Assembly (NCBI GenBank): GCA_947652115.1
Contig: OX393568.1
Span: forward strand, 13,240,242-13,304,241
Source of the DNA: Blastomussa wellsi
Lineage: Eukaryota; Cnidaria; Anthozoa; Scleractinia; Plerogyridae
Direction of reading: 5' to 3'
Length of the DNA: 64,000 nt
Shown: positions 52,120-60,154 of the stretch, one piece after another
Numbering within the stretch: the stretch's first letter is position 1
Layout of the letters: each line of letters opens with the position of its first letter
Notes under the pieces: generated by a model
What the model saw: only the letters and a program-made list of their open reading frames with translations
Told to the model about the DNA's origin: nothing
Databases searched by the model: none
Made by a program: the position numbers and the translations under genes

Positions 52120-52642
52120 TTGGCGGCCTTACCACTTCAACAGCCATTCGTGGTCGCCCCGGCTACTCTCCAGTTCCCTTCAAGGTTGTTTCACAAATCA
52201 CCGCTGGAAAGTTCGTGAATCTGGAAGAGTTATTGGCAGAAAACATTACCATCAGCAAACAAGAACCGCAACGTTGGTTCGATGGCCGTGTGGCTTTATC
52301 GCACACGCCAAAAACCGAAGTACCAGATTACAGACATTGCATTGTGGATAGAAACCTTTTCTATCTTACTCTTTGCTTGTATTTTCCACATCGTTGGAGA
52401 ATCTGACAAGCTACAACCAGCTCACTGATTGGGACACAATGAACGTGCAGCTATTCAACTACTATACAGCTGGTGCTCAAGTTCACACTCGTCCAGTGTC
52501 ATTCAATCCTGTGTCATCCCAAGCAGAGGCTTCCGGTAACTGTACTAGTCAAGTTATTTGCCACTCTTGGAACGCGGGTCACTATATACATGATATTACC
52601 TGCGGTTGGGGAAATTTTGCCAATAAACTTTTAGTTATTTGA
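52120..52642 (+). pseudogene. Retrotransposon gag-like remnant
   Basis: Two plus-strand frames read SQITAGKFVNLEELLAENI, then FYLTLCLYFPHRW, YNQLTDWDTMNVQLFNYY and VICHSWNAGHYIHDITCGW. The 'C.SWN.G.....C.W' end resembles the degenerate zinc knuckle of gag-like proteins from invertebrate retroelements. Frame changes near 52,400 show decay. The element type is uncertain. Confidence 0.4.
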
Positions 52643-53167
52643 GGCCGAATTGATTCACCGTCTTGACAGGGAAAAGGTTGACTTTTTTCTTCAGGATATA
52701 AAAAAAGGCTTTAGACGTCATTGTGATAATAAAGTAACTCTAAAATCGGCGAGGAAAATAAATTGTCAGGTTAGTAGTAAGGGGGGCGGTTTAAGTAGTA
52801 ACCAATCAGGAGCTGAGAAAGACAATAGACTATTGTTTAGGGAAATATGCACTATTGTTCATCACAACAGGTTTATTAGCAGTAATCCGCCATTTTGTTA
52901 TGCAATAGCAAGTCACGCAAGTGACGGAAACGGTGAGAGAATAGGGAGAGTCACGCTACACGTGTCACACAATGAAATTTAGTGAAAAAAGCAATTTTAT
53001 TTCCTACTATGTACACGGCGGGACGTGTTTGGGATCCTATTGACCCGCGCCCGAGAAAATATAGTTACAAGCAAGGTGCGTGTGTGTGTGCGATGGGAAT
53101 ACGGGGGAGAGAGTGTGTTTTGTTAGACTGAACGTAGTGCTTGGACGTGAGTTTTGTGCGGGAGCTA

Positions 53168-53329
53168 TTTACAAATTGCATAAGAGTTCGACATTGATGT
53201 CATCCTGTTTATCCCACTGTTCATTGAGCACTCGCTCCATTTCCTCTGCCATGGGGTCTGGGCGCAGGTATCCGTACGGGTACGAGAAGAAATTCCTCGG
53301 GTCCACCACACGCTTGTCAAAGACGAGTT
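53168..53329 (-). pseudogene. Short conserved-looking C-terminal coding fragment
   Basis: The minus strand reads VFDKRVVDPRNFFSYPYGYL then RPDPMAEEMERVLNEQWDKQ and DDINVELLCNL before a stop. Composition and codon pattern look like true protein. A TGA lies just upstream in frame, so it is either an exon or a decayed gene. Family not recognised. Confidence 0.35.
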
Positions 53330-53403
53330 TGTATCACACAATTTCAGAATTTCACAATGTTGAGAATTTAAGGTAAATTCCTCTTGCTCTTTAGAAAAAA
53401 ACA

Positions 53404-53685
53404 TCAATGAAAGGAATTTCCAAATAAAAAATTTTCAAGTTCCATCATCACATTCTCTGTTTGTTCAAGAGTACGTTGATAGTCTCCCTTTACCTCCTCC
53501 ACCATGTATTCTCGTTTGAATTGTTCGTTCGTGCGAGCTAAATCGAGCCACTGTCTATTTCTCGCATCCATTTCCTTGCTATATTCTGTGGTTATTTTTT
53601 TTATTCTCTCTTCTTTTAACATGCTTTCTGTCCTCCTTTTGAATGTATTCTCTCTGTTTCTTCTTCTTCTCTCCGCAATTTCCAT
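53404..53685 (-). CDS. Small coiled-coil protein
   Basis: Begins MEIAERRRRNRENTFKRRTE and continues as a highly charged helix to MMELENFLFGNSFH. Predicted to be almost entirely alpha-helical coiled coil, with a basic N-terminal third that could bind nucleic acid. About 94 residues. No domain recognised. It follows the larger coiled-coil gene on the same strand. Confidence 0.45.
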   Translation of the reverse strand: MEIAERRRRNRENTFKRRTESMLKEERIKKITTEYSKEMDARNRQWLDLARTNEQFKREYMVEEVKGDYQRTLEQTENVMMELENFLFGNSFH

Positions 53686-53850
53686 AGCGAAATCTGACTT
53701 GATCAAAGACTCACCTCTTCAAAAAAACAAGACAACTCTCCTTTTTCAAGATGACTCTTCTTCAACGTTTTTTCGAACAGCTAGTTATTTTGTGTACGAA
53801 ATATGAAGGTGATGTTCGCCATTAATAACCCCTCCCGTATTCATGAGTAG

Positions 53851-53878
53851 CCGGGTGAAAAGGGTATCCCACACAGCC
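53851..53878 (+). repeat. 28-bp inverted motif, left copy
   Basis: ccgggtgaaaagggtatccc plus acacagcc. Its inverted partner at 54851-54878 matches at most positions. The pair brackets the spliced coiled-coil gene. Confidence 0.7.
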
Positions 53879-53908
53879 CGTGGTAAAGAACCAATGAGAA
53901 AACGGGTA

Positions 53909-54232
53909 TCACTTGATTGATTTTCTAATCCTCTCCTGCTCCTGCTCCTGCTGCTCTGCTCTCTTTTCAGTTGTGGTCTTTTCCTCAACTACTGTTGCAC
54001 AAAATTCTGCTAGCAGATTATTCATTTCCTTTAATGTTTTCTTTTCCTTCTGTTTTCTTCTGTTTTCTTTTCTCTTTTCCAGTTCTCGTTTTTTTTTTTT
54101 TTGCTGTACATATTTTTCTCTGTTGTTTTCCCTCCATCGTTTCACTTGTTGGGTTTTATTTCCATTACTTCTGTTTAACTTTTTCTTGAGTATTTTATTT
54201 TCTGTTCTGAGTTTTTCAAGTTCCATTTCCAT
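53909..54232 (-). CDS. Basic leucine-rich coiled-coil protein, main exon
   Basis: 107 codons: MEMELEKLRTENKILKKKLN (leucines at heptad spacing), then a very basic region (VKRWRENNREKYVQQKKKKR ... NRRKQKEKKTLKEMNN) and a Glu/Gln-rich end. It looks like a bZIP-style dimerising, nucleic-acid-binding protein, though the basic region follows rather than precedes the zipper. A consensus acceptor (tttgtttacag) precedes its ATG. An upstream donor, ATG|gtaagt at 54763, would join another ATG codon in frame, with a 530-bp intron. A TATA-like box lies about 65 bp upstream of that. Confidence 0.55.
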   Translation of the reverse strand: MEMELEKLRTENKILKKKLNRSNGNKTQQVKRWRENNREKYVQQKKKKRELEKRKENRRKQKEKKTLKEMNNLLAEFCATVVEEKTTTEKRAEQQEQEQERIRKSIK

Positions 54233-54762
54233 CTGTAAACAAAAGGGGATGTATTTAAGTTAAAAAGATAACATCAGTTATTAACAGACAGTGATAGGTA
54301 AGCGAAAAGTATTTTCAACTTCAGTTCGTTTTAGTCCCTATGGGGTTTCCTTTCTTCGGTTTATGAAAGATACAAAGAGGTGGTAATTTTTCATGCAAAT
54401 TCAGTATCAAGCAAAATGGCGAAATGAATACTATGACAACACCTGACAACATCTAATAATTCAGTTTGTGAAAAAATGCAAAAAAAAATCACGATCGATA
54501 TTTGATCATAAACGCACTATCAGGGTTGTATCAATAGAACATTCTATAAACCTTACCTATCCACGGGCAATTCGCTGGCTATTTACAGAAAGATCAAACT
54601 ATAATTACATAACCATAACTATAACTAAGAACAACACTATAGTTAAAAGTTGCTTTCTCTGAATGTCATGTCTTAGAGAGCTTTACTGATTGCTCATTTG
54701 AAGGACCTCATAGATTCCGTGCAACTAACCGCGCAGCGCAAAAAAAAAAGAGATGTACTTAC
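54233..54762 (-). other. Putative intron of the coiled-coil gene
   Basis: GTAAGT at the 5' side and TTTGTTTACAG at the 3' side on the minus strand. 530 bp. Confidence 0.5.
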
Positions 54763-54827
54763 CATTATTGCTGATTTTCAGTCTTGAGGAACCGTCCGTG
54801 AAAGTGTGTTTGACTGTAAAAGCGTCC

Positions 54828-54834
54828 TTATAAA
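54828..54834 (-). promoter_or_regulatory. TATA-like box for the coiled-coil gene
   Basis: TTTATAA on the minus strand, about 65 bp before the putative first-exon ATG and 20 bp after the 28-bp motif. Confidence 0.4.
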
Positions 54835-54850
54835 CAATATGTAGTCGTTT

Positions 54851-54878
54851 TGCTGTGTGGGATACCCGTTTCACCCGT
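54851..54878 (-). repeat. 28-bp inverted motif, right copy
   Basis: Reads acgggtgaaacgggtatccc plus acacagca on the minus strand. Sits between the terminal inverted repeat and the TATA-like box, so it may be a promoter element as well as a repeat end. Confidence 0.65.
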
Positions 54879-55055
54879 TTAGTGCATTTTTCCCTAAACA
54901 ATAGTCTATTGTCTTTCTCAGCTCCTGATTGGTTACTACTTAAACCGCCCCCCCATTTCGCTCACGGCGTTGATCTGATCAGCATTAGCGTGTTCTAACA
55001 TCTCCTGTCTTCTGTTCCTATTGGCCTCTTTAAGAATAGCCTCCAAGAAATCGAA

Positions 55056-55616
55056 TCATACTTCCCACGGAGCAGGACGCCTGTTGTAACTACCCGTGAC
55101 ACCCTTTGCACCCATTCTTTTATATCTCTTGTCCTTTCCAAGTTTGTACCCGATCGTGGCAGCGTTCTTTAGAATACCGAGCAGGGCGCCACCTCGTTGT
55201 CCTCTGCGATAATGATCCACATTGTTTTTGACACCTTTTGCTGCTTGACCTGCTAATTTTAAAGTCAACGAAGCAAAGGTAGGTGAGGGTTCCGACAAAA
55301 ACATACTGACACCTTCAGCGATCTTGTCCACCAAACGCGTTTTGCGCCGAGCTAAAGCCCCACCTCTCTGTTTGGTTCTTCTCCTTTTTTTAGTCTTGGG
55401 CATTTTGTTCACCTTCGTTTTCGTCGTTGTTTTCGTGCTACTGCTTCCAACCCCTTTCTTTTCACACCATATCCGGCTGCTACAGATATGCCACCTAACG
55501 CTGCTGCTTTCCCTCCGGCGATCAAAGCTGGAATGAGTGCTGCCAAGGGTAACAATCCCCCTTTTTTGTGTCTTCCTACGTCTTCTTGGTTTTCTACGAA
55601 CTGTTCGCTTACCCAT
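55056..55616 (-). pseudogene. Basic core-like protein(s) with GG processing motifs
   Basis: Starts MGKRTVRRKPRRRRKTQKRG, extremely basic. At about 55,563, in a homopolymer (aaaaaaggggg), the frame leaves a hydrophobic GG-LLPLAALIP-type segment that is readable in another register, so one base is lost or gained. A second start (MPKTKKRRRTKQRGGALARR) lies near 55,400 and may be a separate gene. It has a second RGGALLGIL site and a short C-terminal tail. RGG-A/L sites look like substrates of the neighbouring adenain-like protease. By analogy with adenovirus core proteins it may condense DNA or act on membranes. That role is inferred. Confidence 0.55.
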
Positions 55617-55634
55617 CACGACACAAACTAACAC

Positions 55635-56187
55635 TCATACGGCAGTGCTCCTGCTTTTATCGACGTGATCGTAGCGGAATCGTTGTTCGTACTCTTCTAC
55701 ACACTTGTCGGACACGGGTGGTGCGAAATCCGTGATTGTGTCATCTGAAGTTTGCATCTTGATCAAGAATCCATCGAACTCATCCATCGGAAGACCGCGC
55801 ACGTAGGTTCTCAATTCAATCAGCGTCTTGTCGTGCGTGGTGTACGCAAAGCGACACATGTCGATTTTGAGCAAAAACCTTTTTGAAATCGTTCCATCCT
55901 TTGACTACAGTTCCAGCTGCAGTTAAACAGGCAATAAGGGTACTGTTTTCCAAGACGGATCCTACCACGATACCTGCTGCCACAATGAGTAAAGCCAACG
56001 CGTTCAAACAGCCATGGCACCACTTAAAGAGGTAAAACATATGGCGATGACACCACCACTGACGGTGGTAAAAGGCAAATAACCCATCCAATCGGTACAG
56101 CAAATCTGGCTTTACCCTCTGGGCACTTTTCTTGGAACCATTCATTAGGGATACGATTGTGACGGAATCTTGGGAAGAGCTCATCAT
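55635..56187 (-). pseudogene. Two-helix membrane protein (possibly SLATT-like), frameshifted
   Basis: The start ATG 56187 overlaps the ATPase stop by ATGA. After a soluble start (MMSSSQDSVTIVSLMNGSKK) come two adjacent hydrophobic helices, LNALALLIVAAGIVVGSVL and TLIACLTAAGTVVKGW, then NDFKK. At about 55,868 the frame slips in a T-run and continues from MCRFAYTTHDKTLIELRTYV to EEYEQRF in the next register, ending at 55,635. The pattern of two TM helices, then a helical region with a repeated 'Y....I..R.Y' feel, is reminiscent of SLATT-type 2TM domains. That likeness is tentative. A viral membrane or pore protein is the plainer description. Confidence 0.5.
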
Positions 56188-56676
56188 GGTGTCTCGATGA
56201 ATTTGTGACATCGCATACATCCCTCGTCTTTTAAAAGGTGACTGAGAATCCTTTGATCGTCCGAGCTTCCAGGGTGTAAATCCAAGACCATGTACCCAAA
56301 GGGACGTTCTGTCAAGCGTTGAAACGTGTCTTGTAAAACTTGCCATTGGGTGGGCAAATTTCTCATACCTAATTGATCACGTGGATTCTTGAAGGCCACG
56401 ATGTAGTGGGCATATCCTGGCACAAATACAACACCATTACGTTCTGATGATGAGAATGTTTGGTGAACAGATCCAGCACGCGTTTATCGTTTCCGCCCTC
56501 TTCCATTAAATCGTCCAGCACGAGTAAGCCTCCGTTTGGAAACCACTTTTTCAAATGGTCTGTATCAGGTATTCCTTCGTGAAACTTTATGCCATTTTCT
56601 TTCATGGGTCGGCCGACGGTCCAACGATCATCACACTCGAGGGTGTGTGAAATCGAAACGCTTCTACGCGCTTCAT
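56184..56676 (-). pseudogene. FtsK/HerA-type DNA-packaging ATPase, P-loop deleted
   Basis: A start at 56676 reads MKRVEAFRFHTPSSVMIVGP and then leaves the frame exactly where a Walker A loop should follow. The next readable block, another register, has FHEGIPDTDHLKKW and a Walker B-like LLVLDDLMEEGG followed by LFTKHSHHQNVMVLYLCQDM. At about 56,412 the frame changes again, to AHYIVAFKNPRDQLGMRNL and a C-terminal segment ending at 56,184. So two deletions, one removing the P-loop lysine region, inactivate it. In Polintons this enzyme pumps the genome into the capsid. The surviving pieces total about 160 codons, clearly short for the family. Confidence 0.82.
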
Positions 56677-56750
56677 CGTATCTCCCCAAAAATGAACGCA
56701 AACAAAATGGAACAACGCAATTTATTGGGTAACAACAACACTTTACTTTT

Positions 56751-57287
56751 TCAATTACACTGATGATAATAAAATTTGCACACACGTTGCCAGTTCAACT
56801 CATTTACAATCAGTTTCTTTAACATTTGCCCTACTTTATGGTCGTTGTCTACATAATCATGTTTTTTGAATCGACTCAAGTAATCGTTCATGCTTTGGCC
56901 TCTCGCTCTGTCTTTTAAATAGAACAAGGCGTAATCGCCACAACTTTTACTGTAAATCGATTGGAGAGACTGTCCATTCTTGACTAAGTATTTCCAGTGG
57001 GTCTCCAACCAGTCTTGCAAAGGTTCTGTTGTCTCGTAGGAGTTCAAAGGTAGGGCGTAACTATCCATCACCTCGCACACGTTACCGCTATGGGTCCAAA
57101 GCGCCAGCCAATGTTTGCCAGGTCGGTTGTGCGGGTCCGTGTTCACAATGTAACCTCGGGATTCTTTCTCGACCGGTCGACGGGGTAAGCGATCACAGGG
57201 CACTGTCCCGTAAAAGTAGGGTTTCAAGATGACGTCCTCTTGCGCCAAATGATCCAGTTGCACATTGTTCAAAGGTACCTTCTCCAT
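56751..57287 (-). CDS. Adenain-like maturation cysteine protease
   Basis: 178 codons, the only core gene here without a visible break. The catalytic triad is readable: His in KHWLALWTH (~residue 59), Asp/Glu in EVMDSYALP (~72-74), and Cys in SKSCGDYALFYL (~117), with a preceding Gln in GQSLQSIYS as oxyanion-hole candidate. This is the C48/C5 adenovirus-type protease fold. It would cleave capsid and core precursors, probably at the GG motifs of neighbouring small proteins. Its ATG overlaps the end of the capsid gene (TAATG). Confidence 0.85.
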   Translation of the reverse strand: MEKVPLNNVQLDHLAQEDVILKPYFYGTVPCDRLPRRPVEKESRGYIVNTDPHNRPGKHWLALWTHSGNVCEVMDSYALPLNSYETTEPLQDWLETHWKYLVKNGQSLQSIYSKSCGDYALFYLKDRARGQSMNDYLSRFKKHDYVDNDHKVGQMLKKLIVNELNWQRVCKFYYHQCN

Positions 57288-58658
57288 TAGCGTTGATAAA
57301 TGTCGTACAACACAGCTTTGTTCTTGTCAATCTCCAAAAGGTTCTCGAACTCTCCATATAGGATGACAGTGATGTTGTTACCTGGTGGTACACCGAAATT
57401 CAGCACGATCTGTAACTCTCCTACCTGCTTGGGGTTTAACACTGGACTGTCCAAACACCCATTGGCTGCGTTGTCAAATACAAACAGGGTGCAATTTTTG
57501 CCTTGACCCCAATCTTTGCTTCTCACCATGTTTCCTTTCTGTTTGCAGAAACATCCCGTGGCTTGTAAGAACCGATAGTAACCTCTCAGGTCTTGGGTAG
57601 CATCATTGTGTACCAGCTCCAGGGTTTCATGAGGGTACTCTTCTCCTCTCACCAACTGTCTGATGTTACTCACACCAAACTTCTGAAAACAGAACGGGTC
57701 ACGTGTCACATTTCCATTGAAGGCTTCTGACGACACGAGTCCCACGATGACCCTATTAGGCATTCTGCTGGTTTCCTTGCATGTTGAAGGTCCTGATTTC
57801 GCTTCTCACGGTTGGGTAAGTCACTATGGTTCTGTTGACATTCATTTTCGTCATCAGCTCACGGTAGACGCTGGGGTTGAGTCTTACTTGACACAGATAC
57901 ATTCTCACTTTGACGTCTTCGTGAGTCAATCTTCCAACCACATTCACACCGTTCAAGAACAAACTGGGAGAATTGAAGTACATCTGGATTCCGATCTGGA
58001 CACCTGGTACCAACAGTTTGTTCAAGTGGAACACTTTAATGTGGGGTGTAAACCTCATCACGTGTCGTTTTCCATCCGTGTAATTGTCTTGTTCTGCTTT
58101 CATGAGTTTCACGGAGGTTTGTTGATTGGAGGACAATGCTTGGAAAGCTTCGTGTCCTTCTCCATCTGTGTTTATGTTGTTAACAGTCAGCGGTGTTGGC
58201 AAGTCCAGGGCATTGTACCAACCTTGAGGTTTCAACACGGTTTCTCCATCATCTCTGTCGTAGTTGAGCAATGTTTCCAGGTATGCTTTGTAGTGATACG
58301 TGTCAGTCTGAGGACTGATCAAGGTGCCGTTGAGTCTCACACTGATCTGTTTGAAGAGGGTATGAGCCAAATTGTTCACGGGCCAAAGGTTCGTGCCATC
58401 GACAACATTATCACCATTTGCTAGTTTGAGCGTCAACTCGATCTCGAAGAAACTTCGACTGAGATCCACATAATCTTCTTGAGGATCCACTTGGAATTCC
58501 ACAGGGTTGATACCTGTCGTGTAGGTCTGAATGGGAACGATACGATAACTGGACATGCTGAGATCAGTGGGTGGAACGGTGAATAGGTCCAGGTAAGGAT
58601 TTAGGATCGATTTGGAACGCGGGTGCAAAGTCCCACTGTCTACCATGGTATCCGTCAT
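57287..58658 (-). pseudogene. Major capsid protein (double-jelly-roll type), split by a frame break
   Basis: Likely start ATG 58658 (MTDTMVDSGTLHPRSKSILN), which overlaps the stop of the preceding small gene (ATGA). The N-terminal block has DLSRSFFEIELTLKL, WPVNNLAHTLFKQISVRLNG and DTYHYKAYLETLLNYDRDDG. The C-terminal block (57763-57287) starts MPNRVIVGLVSSEAFNG and ends in VLYDIYQR. These blocks are those of the protein known from Polintons (the C. elegans F54H12.2-type) assigned as major capsid protein. The two frames differ by one and meet at 57,756-57,763. A stretch seems missing at the join, so the gene is likely dead as read, though a two-ORF arrangement cannot be excluded. Confidence 0.85.
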
Positions 58659-58777
58659 TTTAGTATTTTTCTTCTCCTTTGTCTTCTCGCTAAGGTGTGA
58701 TCCCACTCGTAGCCAAAAGGCTTACTGACCTCAGGACCAATCCATCCGCCTTTTTGTACCTTTCTTCTACGCTTCAT
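58655..58777 (-). CDS. Small basic GG-motif protein
   Basis: 40 codons: MKRRRKVQKGGWIGPEVSKP, then FGYEWDHTLARRQRRRK. Basic at both ends with a KGGW site that fits protease processing. Its stop overlaps the capsid start by ATGA, which argues that this short frame is real. Probably a minor virion or cement/core peptide (inference). Confidence 0.5.
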   Translation of the reverse strand: MKRRRKVQKGGWIGPEVSKPFGYEWDHTLARRQRRRKILK

Positions 58778-58855
58778 AATTCGTTCGTCTGCACACTGCG
58801 TTACCAACCCCCTTCTAGATTTGACAAGTCTTAAACTTCTGGAGTAGATGGGGAT

Positions 58856-59105
58856 TCATTCGTCGAAGATGTCACTGAGTTTTCGTTTGACGTTTCTATC
58901 TATGACTTCGTAAGCTTTACGTTTCACCGCTTGTTTAACACTCCGTTTTGCACCCTGTTTCGCCTTTTGAATGCGATCTCGAACGCCGCGGCCGCTTTTA
59001 AACCCCTTTCAGTCCTCCCATAACACTCGTTTTCATTAGTTCGTGAAAGAATCCACCTCCAACTTGTGGGTCAGGTCTGAATCGTGTCAAACTTCCGCCT
59101 TTCAT
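58856..59105 (-). pseudogene. GG-motif amphipathic/basic protein (pVI-like?), frameshifted
   Basis: Start ATG 59105 overlaps the penton stop (ATGA). It reads MKGGSLTRFRPDPQVGGGFF then HELMKTSVMGGLKG, where a stop arises in a ggggtttaaaa run at about 58,997. The next register carries on with SGRGVRDRIQKAKQGAKRSV and a basic helix ending KLSDIFDE before TGA at 58856. Two GG sites near the N-terminus and an amphipathic basic helix suggest a protease-processed minor capsid protein. The likeness to adenovirus pVI is only in style. Confidence 0.5.
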
Positions 59106-60154
59106 GATCGCTTGAAGTGAAGGGTGAGGATTGTATTTCCTTCGCCAAACTCGGTGAGTTCACTTGTTGTCTCCGACACTTGCGTCTCTATAATGTCCAA
59201 TAGCTCCTTGCGTAAGGGAATATATTGAATGTGGAGCGGTTCAAAATAATGACTCCCATCTCCGGTGCGTCGATAATTGACTTCTCGCAATAGATCCGTG
59301 ACTTGATTTCCCACCACGGAACTTCCACCCACGTCAGAATAGATGAACAATAAGCGTGATGTCGAACCCACAATGTTTTGAAAGGCTTTGTTGAGATTTA
59401 TGAAGCGCCAATCACAATTGATACTCAGATGCAGAAATTCTTCTCCTATCAGCCAAAACAGAGGTTCGCCCCTATCGTTTTTCAGATCGTGCGTTATCAT
59501 TTCTAAGTCAGGTACCGTATCGGTGAAAAACTCTTGACGTATATTCGGACCCAAGTCATAATTTCCAGGATTCCTCTCCTTCAGCCATCCCATCATTAAC
59601 GCCATTATTTTATTGATCTTCAATGCTGGGGGGTAAATTGCGCGTACGTGTGTGACCTTGTTACCCGTCAGCAAGTCTTCTCCATCCCAACGAAACTTCA
59701 CGTACATTCTCTTTTTATCGGGTGCTGTATAGGTGCTACCGAGATGAGGTCCAGCGTAATTCAAAATGCGACGTTGCTCAAAAAAGGTGATTACACTCTT
59801 CATGAATCCAACACCATCAATGTACTCAAACACGGTCTTGAGATCTTTAGGATCGTAGTGGGCTCTACCAAACTTGAGCGTGCCAGAGGGATAGTTCATG
59901 ATCCAATCCATCGTAAACAGGATTTCGTTAGCATTGGTCAACTTGGGGGGTTGAACTTTGGCATCGGGTAGCGAGATGCTGCTCAGTCCCACTTTCCAAC
60001 CTGATCCTTGCAACCGAATAGGATTGGGTAAGCGAATCTTAAAATGATTGGCTTGGTTCTGCGGAAACTCCGCGTGGTTGCCATGACTAGGTAAGGTGAT
60101 GTAAAACTCCTCATTCATCTTCAAAGCTTTTCTAATGCACTCTTCTCGATCCAA
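59102..60154 (-). CDS. Penton-like minor capsid protein
   Basis: A 350-codon intact frame. The start region FYITLPSHGN, then HFKIRLPNPIRLQGSGWKVG and LSSISLPDA, is the opening known from the minor capsid (single-jelly-roll penton) proteins of Polintons. The remainder is beta-rich with HVRAIYPPALKINKIMALM and LLFIYSDVGGSSVVGNQVTD. It would form capsid vertices next to the major capsid protein. A better internal start is ATG 60118 (MNEEFYITLPSHG), which lies just after the chromodomain frame ends. The stop overlaps the next gene. Confidence 0.75.
   Translation of the reverse strand: MDREECIRKALKMNEEFYITLPSHGNHAEFPQNQANHFKIRLPNPIRLQGSGWKVGLSSISLPDAKVQPPKLTNANEILFTMDWIMNYPSGTLKFGRAHYDPKDLKTVFEYIDGVGFMKSVITFFEQRRILNYAGPHLGSTYTAPDKKRMYVKFRWDGEDLLTGNKVTHVRAIYPPALKINKIMALMMGWLKERNPGNYDLGPNIRQEFFTDTVPDLEMITHDLKNDRGEPLFWLIGEEFLHLSINCDWRFINLNKAFQNIVGSTSRLLFIYSDVGGSSVVGNQVTDLLREVNYRRTGDGSHYFEPLHIQYIPLRKELLDIIETQVSETTSELTEFGEGNTILTLHFKRS

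Larger units (their letters stand above)
52781..54953 (-). mobile_element. 2.2-kb segment bounded by ~70-bp inverted repeats, with coiled-coil genes
   Basis: Termini 52781-52850 and 54884-54953 are near-perfect inverted copies beginning ggggggcggtttaag and sharing ctgagaaagacaatagacta. A solo copy of this terminus lies at 39,361-39,488. The interior holds at least three minus-strand coding-like frames. It abuts the capsid gene module on the right. I cannot tell whether it is an independent TIR element, a non-autonomous relative, or the terminal part of the Polinton itself with an inverted duplication. No transposase is recognised. Confidence 0.6.

Noticed and set aside
53913..54263. Phe/Ser-rich plus-strand ORF
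   Set aside because: Antisense shadow of the Lys/Glu-rich coiled-coil exon.
57717..58424. 235-codon plus-strand ORF
   Set aside because: Antisense shadow of the major capsid gene.
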